64,000 nucleotides of DNA from Notospermus geniculatus (taxonomy: Eukaryota > Nemertea > Pilidiophora > Heteronemertea > Lineidae): contig NMRB01000002.1 of the NCBI GenBank assembly GCA_002633025.1, positions 185,696 to 249,695 of the forward strand, given 5' to 3'. The translations under genes were made by a program, and so were the position numbers. The notes under the pieces are model-generated. The model saw nothing but the letters and a program-made list of their open reading frames with translations. It ran no database searches and had not been told where the DNA came from. Numbering within the stretch: the first letter of the stretch is position 1; each line of letters starts with the position of its first letter. Below are positions 46,801 through 58,226 of this stretch, one piece after another.

Positions 46801-49284
46801 GAGAGCGGTGCAAAATTCGATTTGTGAAATCATGCTACAGTTCATGCATACATACATCTTTCAGAGCAAAGTTTGTGATCTGACTAACAGTCGTGGTCCG
46901 CCTGTTCACCTTCTTGGTCCCCAACATTGCCTCGGTGATGATATGCTTGAACAAGAGAAAACAATTCCGACAGTTAGTTTTGTCAGACAGAGGCGCTTTT
47001 AATGAAGTCTCGCTTTTGTCAAGATAACGGTATACGAGTACACCGTGCACGCCTCTCTCCCAATGCTTACAGATACACAGGCCTACAAATTGCTGTACCA
47101 AAAACAATCCAGGGCTGCGTCCCAGCCTATCCTTTTCATACCGAATACTCACCGTACCCCATCTTTCAATGAATTTCATATGAGAGTCGTCTGATTTTCC
47201 TGTGGTGAGTTTGCAACCGGCAGCGAGGACGCCATCACTCAAGTCATAGTTGTCGGATAAGCTGGACTGGTAGCGTGCCGTTCCATAGTTACAAATGGCC
47301 ACCCTCTCTAGGGATACCTTCCTTTCTTTTCTTGCGGCCCTTCTTTCCTCCTTGTAACCTTTAATTTTTAGAAAGGAACGTTAGTTTGGTCAGGCAAGAA
47401 GGAGATTTTCTTGGTGTACGTCCGCACAGTCAGGTAATTGGAATTCAAATGGTCAAGAGTTTTACACGGTTATACAAGCCGCCAGAAGCAGAAATGTCGT
47501 GAGAAATGTCGTGATCTGACGTCCAAAGTAATTGTCGCGGTTTAAAACATGTTTCAAGTTTAGCGAACAGTTTCTACCTACGTTCACTAGCAGTAAAAGC
47601 AAGGGATGCCAGTCCTTTAATGCCCCATTCAACTGAAAAAATGGACGACACTGTCTGTTACGAAGTACTGAGCTCGACTTTTCCTACCGTTTCTACATTT
47701 ATTCATTGACACAAGATGGCGTGTTACAACCATTTGTCTGACCCGAACCGGAAATCTGACCCAACTTCTCTATTAAACCTCTCTAAGGACACCTTTGGGC
47801 CTGAAGCATGCTGTCCTTTATTGAGAAATGTCCGCATTACGGAGATGAATATAAATGATCAATTTGGGACTGAACTTTGGTCTCCTCAGTAAAGAGGTGT
47901 CCACCTGGCAGAGGTGTCCGCAAAGGGAGGTTCCACTGTAACACCACCGATCAGGTGTAGACATATGTATCAGCTTACTTACCCGATGTTTTGACATCAG
48001 TAGATAACTTTTTCTGATAACTCTTGGTGCCGTAGTACATTTCATTTGTGGAAGTATCGGAGCAGCTTTGTCTCGGAACGAAAACCACTTCATCCGGCAC
48101 TTTCTGGCTGGAAACGAATGGCGAGAACTTTTCTTGCAAAAGCACAAATCCGAGAGGACGCAATTGTGGATGGAAAAGTTTGTCACCCTATCCCTACCCT
48201 GAACACAGATGATTTTGTGTTTAGTCATTCGCAGACTGCCCTCCAGGATGACTCAGTGCAGATTCAAAGAAAGTGGAATCTTCAGAAACTTACCCACTGA
48301 TTGTTTTGTTCTCGTCGAATGTCATCTTATAGATCCTATACGACATATGGATACCCGGGTCAACCCCACCTAACTTTTCATCTCCGCCATCTGGATTGCC
48401 TTTCAACAGATCGTAGCCAACTCCGATGAAATTTATCCCAGAGGCCAAATCCTGCGCTCTGCCAGTGGGATAACATAAGGAAAAGATTAAAAATNTTTGT
48501 CTGACCCGAACCGGAAATCTGACCCAACTTCTCTATTAAACCTCTCTATTAAGGACACCTTTGGGCCTGAAGCATGCTGTCCTTTATTGAGAAATGTCCT
48601 CATTACGGAGATGAATATAAATGATCAATTTGGGACTGAACTTTGGTCTCCTCAGTAAAGAGGTGTCCACCTGGCAGAGGTGTCCGCAAAGGGAGGTTCC
48701 ACTATAACACCACCGACCAGGTGTGAACATCTGTATCAGTTTACTTACCCGATGTTTTCACATCAGTAGACAACTTTTTCTGATAACTCTTGGTGCCGTA
48801 GTACATTTCATTTGTGGAAGTATCGGAGCAGCTTTGTCTCGGAACGAAAACCACTTCATCCGGCACTTTCTGGCTGGAAACGAATGGCGAGAACTTTTTT
48901 TGCAAAAGCACAAATCAGAGAGGACGCAATTGCGGATGGAAAAGTTTGTTACCCGATCCCTCCCCTATATATAGATGATTTTGTGTAGTCATTGGCAGAC
49001 TGCCCTCCAGGATGACTCAGTGCAGATTCAAAGAAAGTGGAATCTTCAGAAACTTACCCACTGATTGTTTTGTTCTCGTCGAATGTCATCTTATAGATCC
49101 TATACGACATATGGATACCCGGGTCAACCCCACCTAACTTTTCATCTCCGCCATCTGGATTGCCTTTCAACAGATCGTAGCCAACTCCGATGAAATTTAT
49201 CCCAGAGGCCAAATCCTGCGCTCTGCCAGTGGGATAACATAAGGAAAAGATTAAAAATAGTCGTGGAATATCTATCACATCCAT
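43804..49284 (-). CDS. Secreted MACPF-ApeC protein (apextrin-like)
   Basis: One consistent exon set is 49058-49284, 48749-48873, 47153-47358, 46856-46945, 46607-46747, 46125-46434, 45702-45834, 45322-45470 and 43804-44171, giving 582 residues in phase. Residues 1-24 form a signal peptide ending YPTGRA. The MACPF/perforin domain spans about 25-365: it opens with GVGYDLLKGNPDGG and carries the signature ERWGTHII (182-189) across an exon junction. The C-terminal third has WPKGIYVLPE and WPPGSYCIIK followed by the ApeC module (about 445-580) with KIDYCCREDS, PFYLLAKSNNCQKVDGM and HKLFYCYYTTGQ. Apextrin-like proteins in marine invertebrates bind microbial glycans through ApeC; MACPF domains can insert into membranes. 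An immune effector role is therefore likely but inferred. Several exons are present twice (47983-48107, 48294-48458, 44569-44939) because of assembly joins. The 46607/46434 junction has an alternative nearby acceptor. Confidence 0.85.
43811..44567. repeat. Duplicated block A, copy 1
   Basis: Contains the last MACPF-ApeC exon with its real stop codon just outside (43804-43806). Nearly identical to 44569-45343. Copy 1 ends directly at the single N at 44568. Confidence 0.9.
44568..44568. other. Single N at a duplicate junction
   Basis: The base joins the end of block A copy 1 to the start of copy 2 and probably marks an unclosed overlap between two contigs or haplotypes. Confidence 0.9.
44569..45343. 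repeat. Duplicated block A, copy 2
   Basis: Repeats 43811-44567 with small indels. It holds a second version of the terminal ApeC exon (44569-44939), cut off before the stop. At the exon start copy 1 reads GG and copy 2 reads AC before TTTGAAGAAGG, which would change Gly to Asp. Confidence 0.9.
47733..48494. repeat. Duplicated block B, copy 1
   Basis: Holds two MACPF exons (47983-48107 and 48294-48458). Nearly identical to 48496-49258 and ends at the N at 48495. Confidence 0.9.
48495..48495. other. Single N at a duplicate junction
   Basis: Joins block B copy 1 to copy 2 in the MACPF-ApeC gene. Same geometry as at 44568 and 52175. Confidence 0.9.
48496..49258. repeat. Duplicated block B, copy 2
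   Basis: Repeats 47733-48494. This copy continues into the signal-peptide start codon at 49284, so it was used for the gene model. Confidence 0.9.
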
Positions 49285-49727
49285 GAAAACTCTGAAATAT
49301 CACGCTGAGGTTATTACAGTATACATAAAAGTACAGGGACTTCAAGGGGATCTATTATTCACCTGCTGATGAATATTCACATCCGAACATTTGGTAGGCT
49401 GCATGTCGTCTGAATATTGATCGAGAAGTAAAGTGCCTTCTGAGCATGATGAAGTACCAAGCAAGTACAAGTATTTGGAAGTAAAATCCAGTATCCTGTG
49501 ATTAAACGAACAAATTAACCTCAACAAAATCTCAACAGATACAAGGTTTTTATTTGTAATCATGGAAAATAATACATGAATGAGTTTGCACAAACAATAA
49601 TGAAAACTGTACAAGTCCGTACCCCACTGCATTGCATTTCACACACATAACATACCATACGGTAGGCGACAAAGTGAATGTTGTGTGCAATGAAACGCCA
49701 ACAAAATGTAGGGGCCTATTCGTTCGT
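49285..49727. other. Spacer upstream of MACPF-ApeC and downstream of the leftward aerolysin-like gene
   Basis: This 443-bp stretch should carry the MACPF-ApeC promoter and the 3' end of the next gene, both read leftward. The two genes are close enough to share regulation. I see no clear TATA box. Confidence 0.5.
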
Positions 49728-52700
49728 TTACAGAGGGTCAAACAGGTCTTCTCCGCCTTGGCTGTCTCCTTCGCTCCAATCATAATCAAATTCTTCTATC
49801 ATGTCCTCTGGTGTCTTCAGGCAATCGTGGTCTGCTTGACAGTCGTCAACAGTTGGCGGATCACACGGGTACATCTCGGCGCAGAGTTTTGCCGTGCATC
49901 GACCATACCAGTTCGTACATTCTTGAGCATTGCAGTGAACAATGTCTTCGTTCATGGAGACCGTCTTACCATTAATGTCCTTGATTCTGACCTTAGCCAA
50001 GAGCTTTTTTCGTTCGGCGTTCAACTTGTTCATGGTGAAGAAGATACGCTGCCCTTGAGTAAGCAGACGAGTCACGTGCCATTCCTTCTCCAAAGGCCCT
50101 AGGCGGAGCTAAACGAATAAAAATCTGAGCATCAGTTAAGGTAGGGTCATCTCCAATCACATCACACCACTCTTCGTCTAGGGGCTGAGCGAAGGCATTT
50201 GATTGGACAAGACGGTGATGTAAATGCCAGTCCCTGGTCTTCGAGATTTGTGATTTCAGACGTTCACGAAGATGACATACGACTACAGCCCATCACCTGA
50301 TGTCAAATGGATTCGATTCCCATCTACAAATGACGAGTTGCTAACCTACCTTCAGAAAACCATTGAGTTTAAACACAGCTCTCCACAACAGAATAAGGGG
50401 ATAAGTTTCCTCGTAGAAGGCAATCAGACCTTTGTGGAACGCCGGCACATCGAGATTGTAGGTGTAGGACACTACAGTATCATTGCTGAGACTTTTGGTG
50501 AACCCCTGCAAGATCAGCAAAAACAGTGAACAAATTCTTCAGCAGAAAAATCTCTGGAGCTGAGAAACCCACGTCAAACCATTCCAAAGACACGTCACAG
50601 CGTTGCCAAAGCGATACAGACAGAACAGAAACCAGTGCACGAAACATCGTCGATCGACATCAACAGATTCCAACTAAAACACCGTTCCTGTTATTGATGA
50701 TTTGGTCAAAGGTATAATCAGTTCCCTTACCTTTTCAAACATCCGTGTTTTATCTTTCGTCGTAGATTCCCCTTTTACTGTGGTGTCACTGAAGCTCCTG
50801 CTGGATATCTTTGACAGTGCGGTTGATGTGGTTGTGGAGACAGAAGCAGATGCGAACAAGAAATCCGCAGATGCCGACGCGGTAATCGACGTTCTCAAAG
50901 TATACGCTGGAACGGAACGTGAATTTATCATTCGAAGGATGTCACTGATCGACATCAACATGCACATTATATAGTCCTCCTGTATGCATCAAATGCCGGG
51001 ATCAAATGTTCTTTCCGAGGGGCATAGAAAGTAACCGGGGTCTACTTGTGGTGCATCTTCCACAAGGTAGTCTACACTTGCATTGCTAAATATGGTGACT
51101 TCCAAGACTCGGTGATGCACATTTTCTAACACAACTATCATTTTTGCAATGCCACTACACCACGGCCTCGTCCGTCGTGAGTAGAAAAATCGGCTGTGTA
51201 GTGGAAACAGCTTATAGACTTCAGTTAGATTGTCAAACTTACAACTGGTGAATGAAGACTCTTTCGTGTTTTCTTGTTCATGAGACTTACTCGTCTCCTC
51301 TGTTTCATGGAAACCTGTCTCTTGGCTGAAATCCGCCCTCTCCGACAAGATGGTCTGTGGACGAGCAGAGGTTGAAATGAATACTAGATAGGACAAGTTC
51401 CTTCTCGAATGTTTCAATGGCGTGAACTGCCAATCAAGAGTTGCAACGAATTTCTAGAACCCTTCGAGCAGCATTTTCTGCAAAACGCATCGTTTAGTAA
51501 ACCAGTACCAATGCTGTACAAACACAGTCAATTCGTATGTTCGAAACATGCTCACCCTTTTTGTTATAGATCTGGTCTGGGGCACGGCCGAACCTGTGTT
51601 GTCCTGCTCAATGATGTTGTCAATCGGGTTTATCTTTGATGGCGGATTGTGTTCTATCATTCTTTGGTAGTTCTCCAAGTATAGGTCCATAACCTTGCTG
51701 GTCACGGCAACACCAAGGGCTGACGAAATCAGAGGAATTATCAGGTACAATAAAGTAGAATATCAATTCAGTTGTCTGGCTGTGCTGAGGTTCACCATTA
51801 ACGAATCACTCAAAAATGCATACAGGCATAAGAATCATTCCTGTATATTTGTGCCAGTATGTTTTTGTACAGACAGAATATCTTAAAAAAGTTCCTTCTG
51901 CATAAAAAACTTACTACTGCATTGGAGCTTGACAACACCCAGCGTGCAACTTGAGACTTTCTGGAACACACACTCAGACATATAAGACATTGGCTCGTAG
52001 CAGAAGACGTTATAGAAAGCAAAGTTGCCCGGGATGACAGGTCTTTCAGCGGGCAGGTACCGACCGAACAGGAATCCCTGCCCGCGGCAGGCCACTGTTG
52101 CCGTGTAATTGTAAATGTGCTTGAAACTGTCTTCAGGATGGCAGACAGCAACCTCGGGGTGTTTCTCATGAGTTNTCAAACAGGTCTTCTCCGCCTTGGC
52201 TGTCTCCTTCGCTCCAATCATAATCAAATTCTTCTATCATGTCCTCTGGTGTCTTCAGGCAATCGTGGTCTGCTTGACAGTCGTCAACAGTTGGCGGATC
52301 ACACGGGTACATCTCGGCGCAGAGTTTTGCCGTGCATCGACCATACCAGTTCGTACATTCTTGAGCATTGCAGTGAACAATGTCTTCGTTCATGGAGACC
52401 GTCTTACCATTAATGTCCTTGATTCTGACCTTAGCCAAGAGCTTTTTTCTTTCGGCGTTCAACTTGTTCATGGTGAAGAAGATACGCTGCCCTTGAGTAA
52501 GCAGACGAGTCACGTGCCATTCCTTCTCCAAAGGCCCTAGGCGGAGCTAAACGAATAAAAAACTGAGCATCAGTTACGGTAGGGTCATCTCCAATCACAT
52601 CACACCACTCTTCGTCTAGGGGCTGAGCGAAGGCATTTGATTGGACAAGACGGTGAATGTATGTGCCAGTCCCTGGCCTTCGAGATTTGTGATTTGTGAT

Positions 52701-55700
52701 CACCTGATGTCAAATGGATTCGATTCCCATCTACAAAATGACGAGTTGCTAACCTACCTTCAAAAAACCATTGAGTTTAAACACAGCTCTCCACAACAGA
52801 ATAAGGGGATAGGTTTCCTCGTAGAAGGCAATCAGACCTTTGTGGAACGCCGGCACATCGAGATTGTAGGTGTAGGATACTACAGTATCATTACTGAGAC
52901 TTTTGGTGAACCCCTGCAAGATCAGCAAAAACAGTCTTAACATTGGCGGCCATTGGATGTATCGTCCAAAACGGTGAACAAATTTTTCAGCAGAAAAATC
53001 TCTGGAGCTGAGTAACTCATGTCGAACCATTCCAAAGACACGCCACAGCGTTAATTGCCAAAGCGACACAGACAGAACAGAAACCAGTGAACGAACATCG
53101 TCGATCGACATCAACAGATTCCAACTTAAACACCGTTCCTGTTGATTGATGATTTGGTCAAAGATATGCTCAGTTCCCTTACCTTTTCAAACATCCGTGT
53201 TTCATCTTTCGACGTAGATTCCCCTTTGACTGTGGTGTCACTGAAGCTCCTGCTGGATATCTTTGACAGTGCGGCTGATGTGGTTGTTGAGACAGAAGCA
53301 GATGAGAACAAGCCACGATAGGATGCCGTCGCGGTAATCGATGTTCTCAAAGTGTACGCTGGAACAGAACGTTGATCCAGAAGTGAATTTACCATTCGAA
53401 GGATGTCATTGACATCAACATGCACATACAGGCCTCCTGTACATCAAATGTTCTTTTGGGGCATAAAAAGTAACTAGGGTGTATACTTGTGGTACATCTT
53501 CCACGGGTCGCCTACACTTCCATTGCTAAATATGGTGATTTCCAAGACTTGGCGATGCACAGTTTCCAACACTATTCTTGCAAGAGGTTCAAAAGCTGAC
53601 AGGCAATGCAACTACACCATGGCCTCGTCCGTCGTGAGTAGAAAAATCGGCTGTGTAGTGGAAACAGGCTTTTAGACTTCAGTTAGATTGTCAAACTTAC
53701 AACTGGTGAATGAAGACTCTTTCGTATTTTCTTGTTCATGAGACTTAGTCTTCTCCTCTGTTTCTTGGAAACCTGTCTCTTGGCTGAAATCCGCCCTCTC
53801 CGACAAGATGGTCTGTGGACGAGCAGAGGGTGAAATGAATATAAGATAGGACAAGTTCCTTCTCGAACGTTTCAATGGCGTGAACTGCCAATCAAGAGTT
53901 GCAACGAATTTCTAGAACGCTGCAAACCCTTCGAGTAGCATTTTCTGCAAAACGCATCGTTTAGTAAACCAGTACCAATGCTGTACAAACACAACAGTAT
54001 TCGTATGTTCGAAACATGCTCACCCTTTTTGTTATAGATCTAGTCTGGGGCACGGCCGAACCTGTGTTGTCCTGCTCAATGATGTTGTCAATCGGTATTA
54101 TCTTTGATGGCGGATTGTGTTCTACCATTCTTTGGTAGTTCTCCAAGTATAGGTCCATAACCTTGCTGGTCACGGCAACACCAAGGGCTGACGAAATCAG
54201 AGGAAGTATCAGGTACAATATCAATTCAGTTGTCTCGCTGTGCTGAGGTTCACCATTAACGAATCACTCAAAAATGCATAGGCCAACAGGCATAAGAATC
54301 AATCCATTCCTGTATATTTGTGCCAGTATGTTTTTGTACCGACAGAATATCTTTTAAGATATTCTGTCGGTAAAAAGAGTTCCTTCTGCATAAAAAACTT
54401 ACTACTGCATTGGAGCTTGACAACACCCAGCCTGCAACTCGAGACTTTCTGGAACACACACTCAGACATATAAGACATTGGCTCGTAGCAGAAGACGTTA
54501 TAGAAAGCGAAGTTGCCCGGGATGACAGGTCTTTCAGCGGGCAGGTACCGACCGAACAGGAATCCCTGCCCGCGGCAGGCCACTGTTGCCGTGTAATTGT
54601 AAATGTGCTTGAAACTGTCTTCAGGATGGCAGACAGCAACCTCAGGGTGGTTCTCATGACTTGTTACCAAGAAACCTTCAAGCTTTCCATCGGTGTGTTT
54701 GCCATCAAGGAGATACGATGGAACGGTGGCTTCGTGTAACTTTCCTGCAATAAAGGAGCGAAGATGATTTTGTAACGCTGGTTGGAAGAATTATTATTTC
54801 GCGTATCATCCCGAGCATCTTTCAACCATATGCTTGTTCTAACACATCCTGAAGGTGAAGACCCTTGTGTGGGCGCTTTCCCCCCGCAAATCGCAGCAAT
54901 TTTGAAGCAAAATCTAATGCCTTGTATTGCCGATCGTGACTCAAGAACGCGACTTCTCTGACGATTTCACGACAGGTAGGCCTATCCTGGCAGCGACACG
55001 ATAACATTTCGAGTCTAAGCCGAGATGTCGTAGAGGAAGCTTTCTGGCAATGTTATCGTACCTCTGAAGCATCTCCTGATATACAGCGTTCTGTCAGTCG
55101 ACGCCTTTGTAGCTGTCAGGTAATGGAAAAGCTCACAGTCACCGTCATATCGTTGGCCCCCATGGTATATTGGCTTGTAGCTAGAAATCATCACACGAAT
55201 AGTTAAATGAAACACTGGCAGAGCAGGAATTAACAGATACGAAATACTTTGAACAGCAAAGTAGCTAAACACCATGACAAGATGAGTTCCGCTAGCAGCT
55301 ATCTTGCCAAAATTAGGTCATCCTCATGGCAGAACCAATCATCTGTCAGTCTGGAAGAAAATTCCTATGGCGATGACCTATTTTTTGCCAAGATGGCTGC
55401 TAGCGAAACTCATCTATAATTGCGCAATGATAAAGTGACGACATGGCTAAGACTGACGCCGACCCAGCCAGAATGCATCGCAGGATGCTTCTCCAAGGAG
55501 TTGGTTAGATCATGAAAATCACTCATCGGTGAGCAAGCGATATTACATTCTCACCTATACGCGACGCAGGGGGACTGCGTTTCCCTGTCACACAGGGAAC
55601 GACACCGGCGGTCACTGCTGGCCGTTAGGTAACGAGGTGTACCCAAGAGGGTACTTCGAGGAATTCGTTCAAATGACAAGCATTCTGAAGAAAGAACATC

Positions 55701-56795
55701 AACAGATCGTAAAAGGTGGTCGGTAGTATGGTTCAACAGGTTGGTCGGCAAAACCGGAACAAGGGCAACACGCAAAGCGTCGTCAATAGCCTATATCCAA
55801 ATGTAACACAATCTCCCTTCAGCCTTATTAGTTCATTATATCGGTGGCTTTTGATAGTCGAACCCCAAACTGCATTTTTGTTTCATGCAGCTGACGTCCT
55901 TGGGTGGAATGCATATTGGGACTTTCGTAACTTCTGGCGAATTAGAATTGACCACTAGTTACTATAGGATTTTTCCTGATGCTTACCATCAAATATTTTC
56001 CACAGTAGATTATGTCCATCGATGTTGTTCTTCACCCTCTTTTTGACTTGTTCGACCACAGGAATCCCTGGAGATAAATGAATGTGGACAGATGTGATTA
56101 ACACGTCAGAATCTCTCATGTGACGAAGCCCAGGTCAACTCGGAAAGCATCTGCATGGGTTGGAAATAGCAGCGAGACTGCTCTACTGATCGAGGAATGC
56201 TCCGCCTAGGATTTTCATCGTGGTTGGGACAACTTACCGCTGACTGCATACACACTGAATGCCCTCCATTTCTCTCCGCGTTCTTCATAAACACCTCCAC
56301 AACACTCATCTCCTGTGCATGAATCTGCCTGACGGTTCGCTTTGTAGGAGCCAGGGCAGACCTTTCCGCAGGCAGTCCCGGCACCTTATGGACAGAAGAC
56401 GTAAAATGAGGATTTTGTGGCTAGGAATCATTGCTCATTGCCGGTGATTCCAAAATGGATTCCCATATGAGGATGTATATTGTACAAATGAGATGATTTT
56501 GCAGAAAAGGAAGCCCCTTACCTGTAGCGTTTCTCGCCCCCTTCAGGGCCAACATCTGTTTCGGAAGGGCTTGTGTACAGTGGCACCAAGGTCCATTGCT
56601 AGCCGCCAAAATAAAACCCTCTTCCCGACAGTATTCAACGCATTTATCGTTAGTGTTCTCGAATATGAACTCGGACCTGCCCTGACTGCGGTAGGGCTTC
56701 ATGAAACATCCCTCAAAGGATTTCTCCTTGATGGTTGACGCGCTCGCCCACGTAACCATGGCGAGAGCAGCGATGACAATTTGAACGAACGTCAT
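49728..56795 (-). CDS. Secreted WSC-PAN-SRCR-aerolysin-like protein, leftward copy
   Basis: Eleven coding exons, one copy chosen: 56522-56795, 56238-56384, 55987-56067, 55555-55684, 55062-55180, 54403-54744, 54024-54187, 53701-53812, 53183-53358, 52754-52913, 49728-50098. They sum to 2076 nt, 691 residues, in phase. Regions: signal peptide (1-20); WSC-like domain (25-90; FEGCF, CVEYCREEGF, WCHC); a short Cys-rich part with GDECCGG (92-140); PAN/apple-like domain (168-250); SRCR-like domain (251-364); a region of alternating Ser/Thr and hydrophobic residues (365-568) resembling the amphipathic strands of aerolysin-type beta pore formers; and a Cys-rich, very acidic tail (569-691). Exons 6-11 also occur at 49738-52174 (50346-50505, 50731-50906, 51243-51354, 51556-51719, 51915-52174 partial). 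The gene is head-to-head with a paralogue at 58.2 kb. Domain names are by pattern; the aerolysin-like call is the least certain. Confidence 0.75.
49738..52174. repeat. Duplicated block C, copy 1
   Basis: Covers exons 7-11 and part of exon 6 of the leftward aerolysin-like gene. It repeats at 52176-54662 with substitutions and indels and stops at the N at 52175. This pair is more diverged than blocks A, B and G, especially in introns and in one short part of exon 9. Confidence 0.9.
52175..52175. other. Single N at a duplicate junction
   Basis: Joins exon 6 of one copy directly to the terminal exon of the other, which makes no biological sense as a gene order and supports an assembly explanation. 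Confidence 0.9.
52176..54662. repeat. Duplicated block C, copy 2
   Basis: Repeats 49738-52174. This copy continues into the upstream exons. It carries a 36-bp perfect palindrome at 54337-54372 (arms taccgacagaatatctt) that copy 1 lacks. Confidence 0.9.
54337..54372. repeat. Small perfect inverted repeat, one copy only
   Basis: Two 17-nt arms separated by TT lie in the intron next to exon 6. The matching site in copy 1, near 51865, has only one arm. Confidence 0.85.
55281..55414. repeat. Fold-back (MITE-like) element
   Basis: Left arm gatgagttccgctagcagct and right arm agctgctagcgaaactcatc in inverted sense, continuing into atcttgccaaaattaggtca, with a few mismatches. It is 134 bp and lies between coding exons 4 and 5 of the leftward aerolysin-like gene. 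Confidence 0.75.
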
Positions 56796-58226
56796 CTTGT
56801 GGTGCTGTTCTGAAAAAAAGTAGAGATCTTTCAACGTATGTTCTTCTATTTCGATAAAAATAGCCCAACATGACGAAGCGATAATCTTGACTTGGCCTGC
56901 AATTCAACACTGAACCTGACCGACATGATGTTCGACTGGTTTCTGATTGTTCATAAAGTAAATTTCAGTTTGGCCTTGCTAATGAATTGAATGTATAAAG
57001 TACTTACATGCTACCGCCTCGTCGATGTTCCGTTGGTCTTAAGCAGTGTTAAGTAAGGAAATAAGATGAATCGGCTCGCCCAGCAATCAAATTCAACTCA
57101 TGAACTCGAAAAATGCTGTTTCCACTGACTGACTGCCGACTGACCGCTTGTCTCCAACACCGTCCTTGTAATCTATAGAGTTCTTGTAATCTACAGTTCA
57201 AGTCCTTACGCTAGTAACATAAATAAATCGAAAGCTTTCGTGTCCTAGGATATTGATTGACATTCAAACAGACGATAATCAGTCAATTTTCTGAAAAACC
57301 CGGACACGTCTGACGAAAAGTGATAAGAGTTTCCAACTTTGCTCTCGTTCGATCGGTAAACGTTACGAAAACAGAATGGTGTGTCACCGAAATCTCGGCT
57401 GATAACGCTTCTCTCCTATGAACAACCTGACAGTCCTGCGCTTTGTCTATGAGAAACCTTTCATGCGGCTCTGCTTCTACCTCTGTGAGAAAGATTTTTG
57501 CAAGCAGTGAAACGTTTTGGAAATTAAAGCACCGATTTTGATCCAAATCACACCGACGTCCTTCGGAACGGTTTGATTTCAAAGAACCAACGTCACAAGT
57601 TGGTATCCGGTTCGAAGGGTATTTTCAAACTGGCAGAAACCCACTTTCAGCCAAGACTTCCTTAACAAGAACAGGACTTGTTCGGACGAAAAGGTAAACA
57701 CTTCAGATTTGCCTGTTATGGTGTTCACTCTTCTTTTTGGTGACTTTCGTCGTAATTAGGACACTTTAAGTGAAAATCGATTAACCCCGATGGTCTCTGA
57801 CACGGTGGCGGTATCTCATTTTGTCCTTCGTGATAGATTTGTTTAATTTGATCGCCGACACCCGCATATCCAAGTGATCAGAACCGATTCGTAGCCAGAG
57901 TACAGGGTAGACAAAGCTGCAACTGGCTGAAACCTTCAGCAGCGAAACAAAAAGACGTTACATTGTTGGTGAGTAAGTTTTCAAATCAACTGACCGGTAT
58001 ATGGCAACACGTGTGTCTTTCATAAACTACTCTCACCTAACCAACTGCTGTCCTACGTCTGACTTGGTTGATTAGGCGGAGGTTTTCAGCGGGGCAATCT
58101 CATAAAACGCCAAAACCAGAATCATTTAGTTTCATTTCCACAAATACTCACCCACAAAATACGCCGTCGGGCCTAATTTTCGTGTCCTACGTTGATATCG
58201 GTGATCCGTTTTCTCTTGCAGACACA
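56796..58226. promoter_or_regulatory. Shared upstream region of the divergent aerolysin-like pair
   Basis: The start codons at 56795 (-) and 58227 (+) are 1.4 kb apart and point away from each other. A 3' splice site just before each start suggests that both genes have a non-coding first exon in this interval, so the real distance between transcription starts is shorter. No mobile element is visible here, in contrast to the introns on either side. A bidirectional promoter is inferred from geometry only. Confidence 0.5.

Noticed and set aside
47983-48458. A second MACPF gene
   Set aside because: The exons are nearly identical to 48749-49222, including introns, and the copy is cut off at the N at 48495, so an assembly duplicate is more likely than a second gene.
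49738-52174. A third aerolysin-like gene
   Set aside because: It contains only exons 7-11 and part of exon 6, ends at the N at 52175 and lacks any upstream exons of its own.
54822-55007. Possible extra exon between the PAN-like and SRCR-like exons of the leftward gene
   Set aside because: Exon 5 and exon 6 join in phase without it, the rightward paralogue has no counterpart, and I see no matching splice sites.
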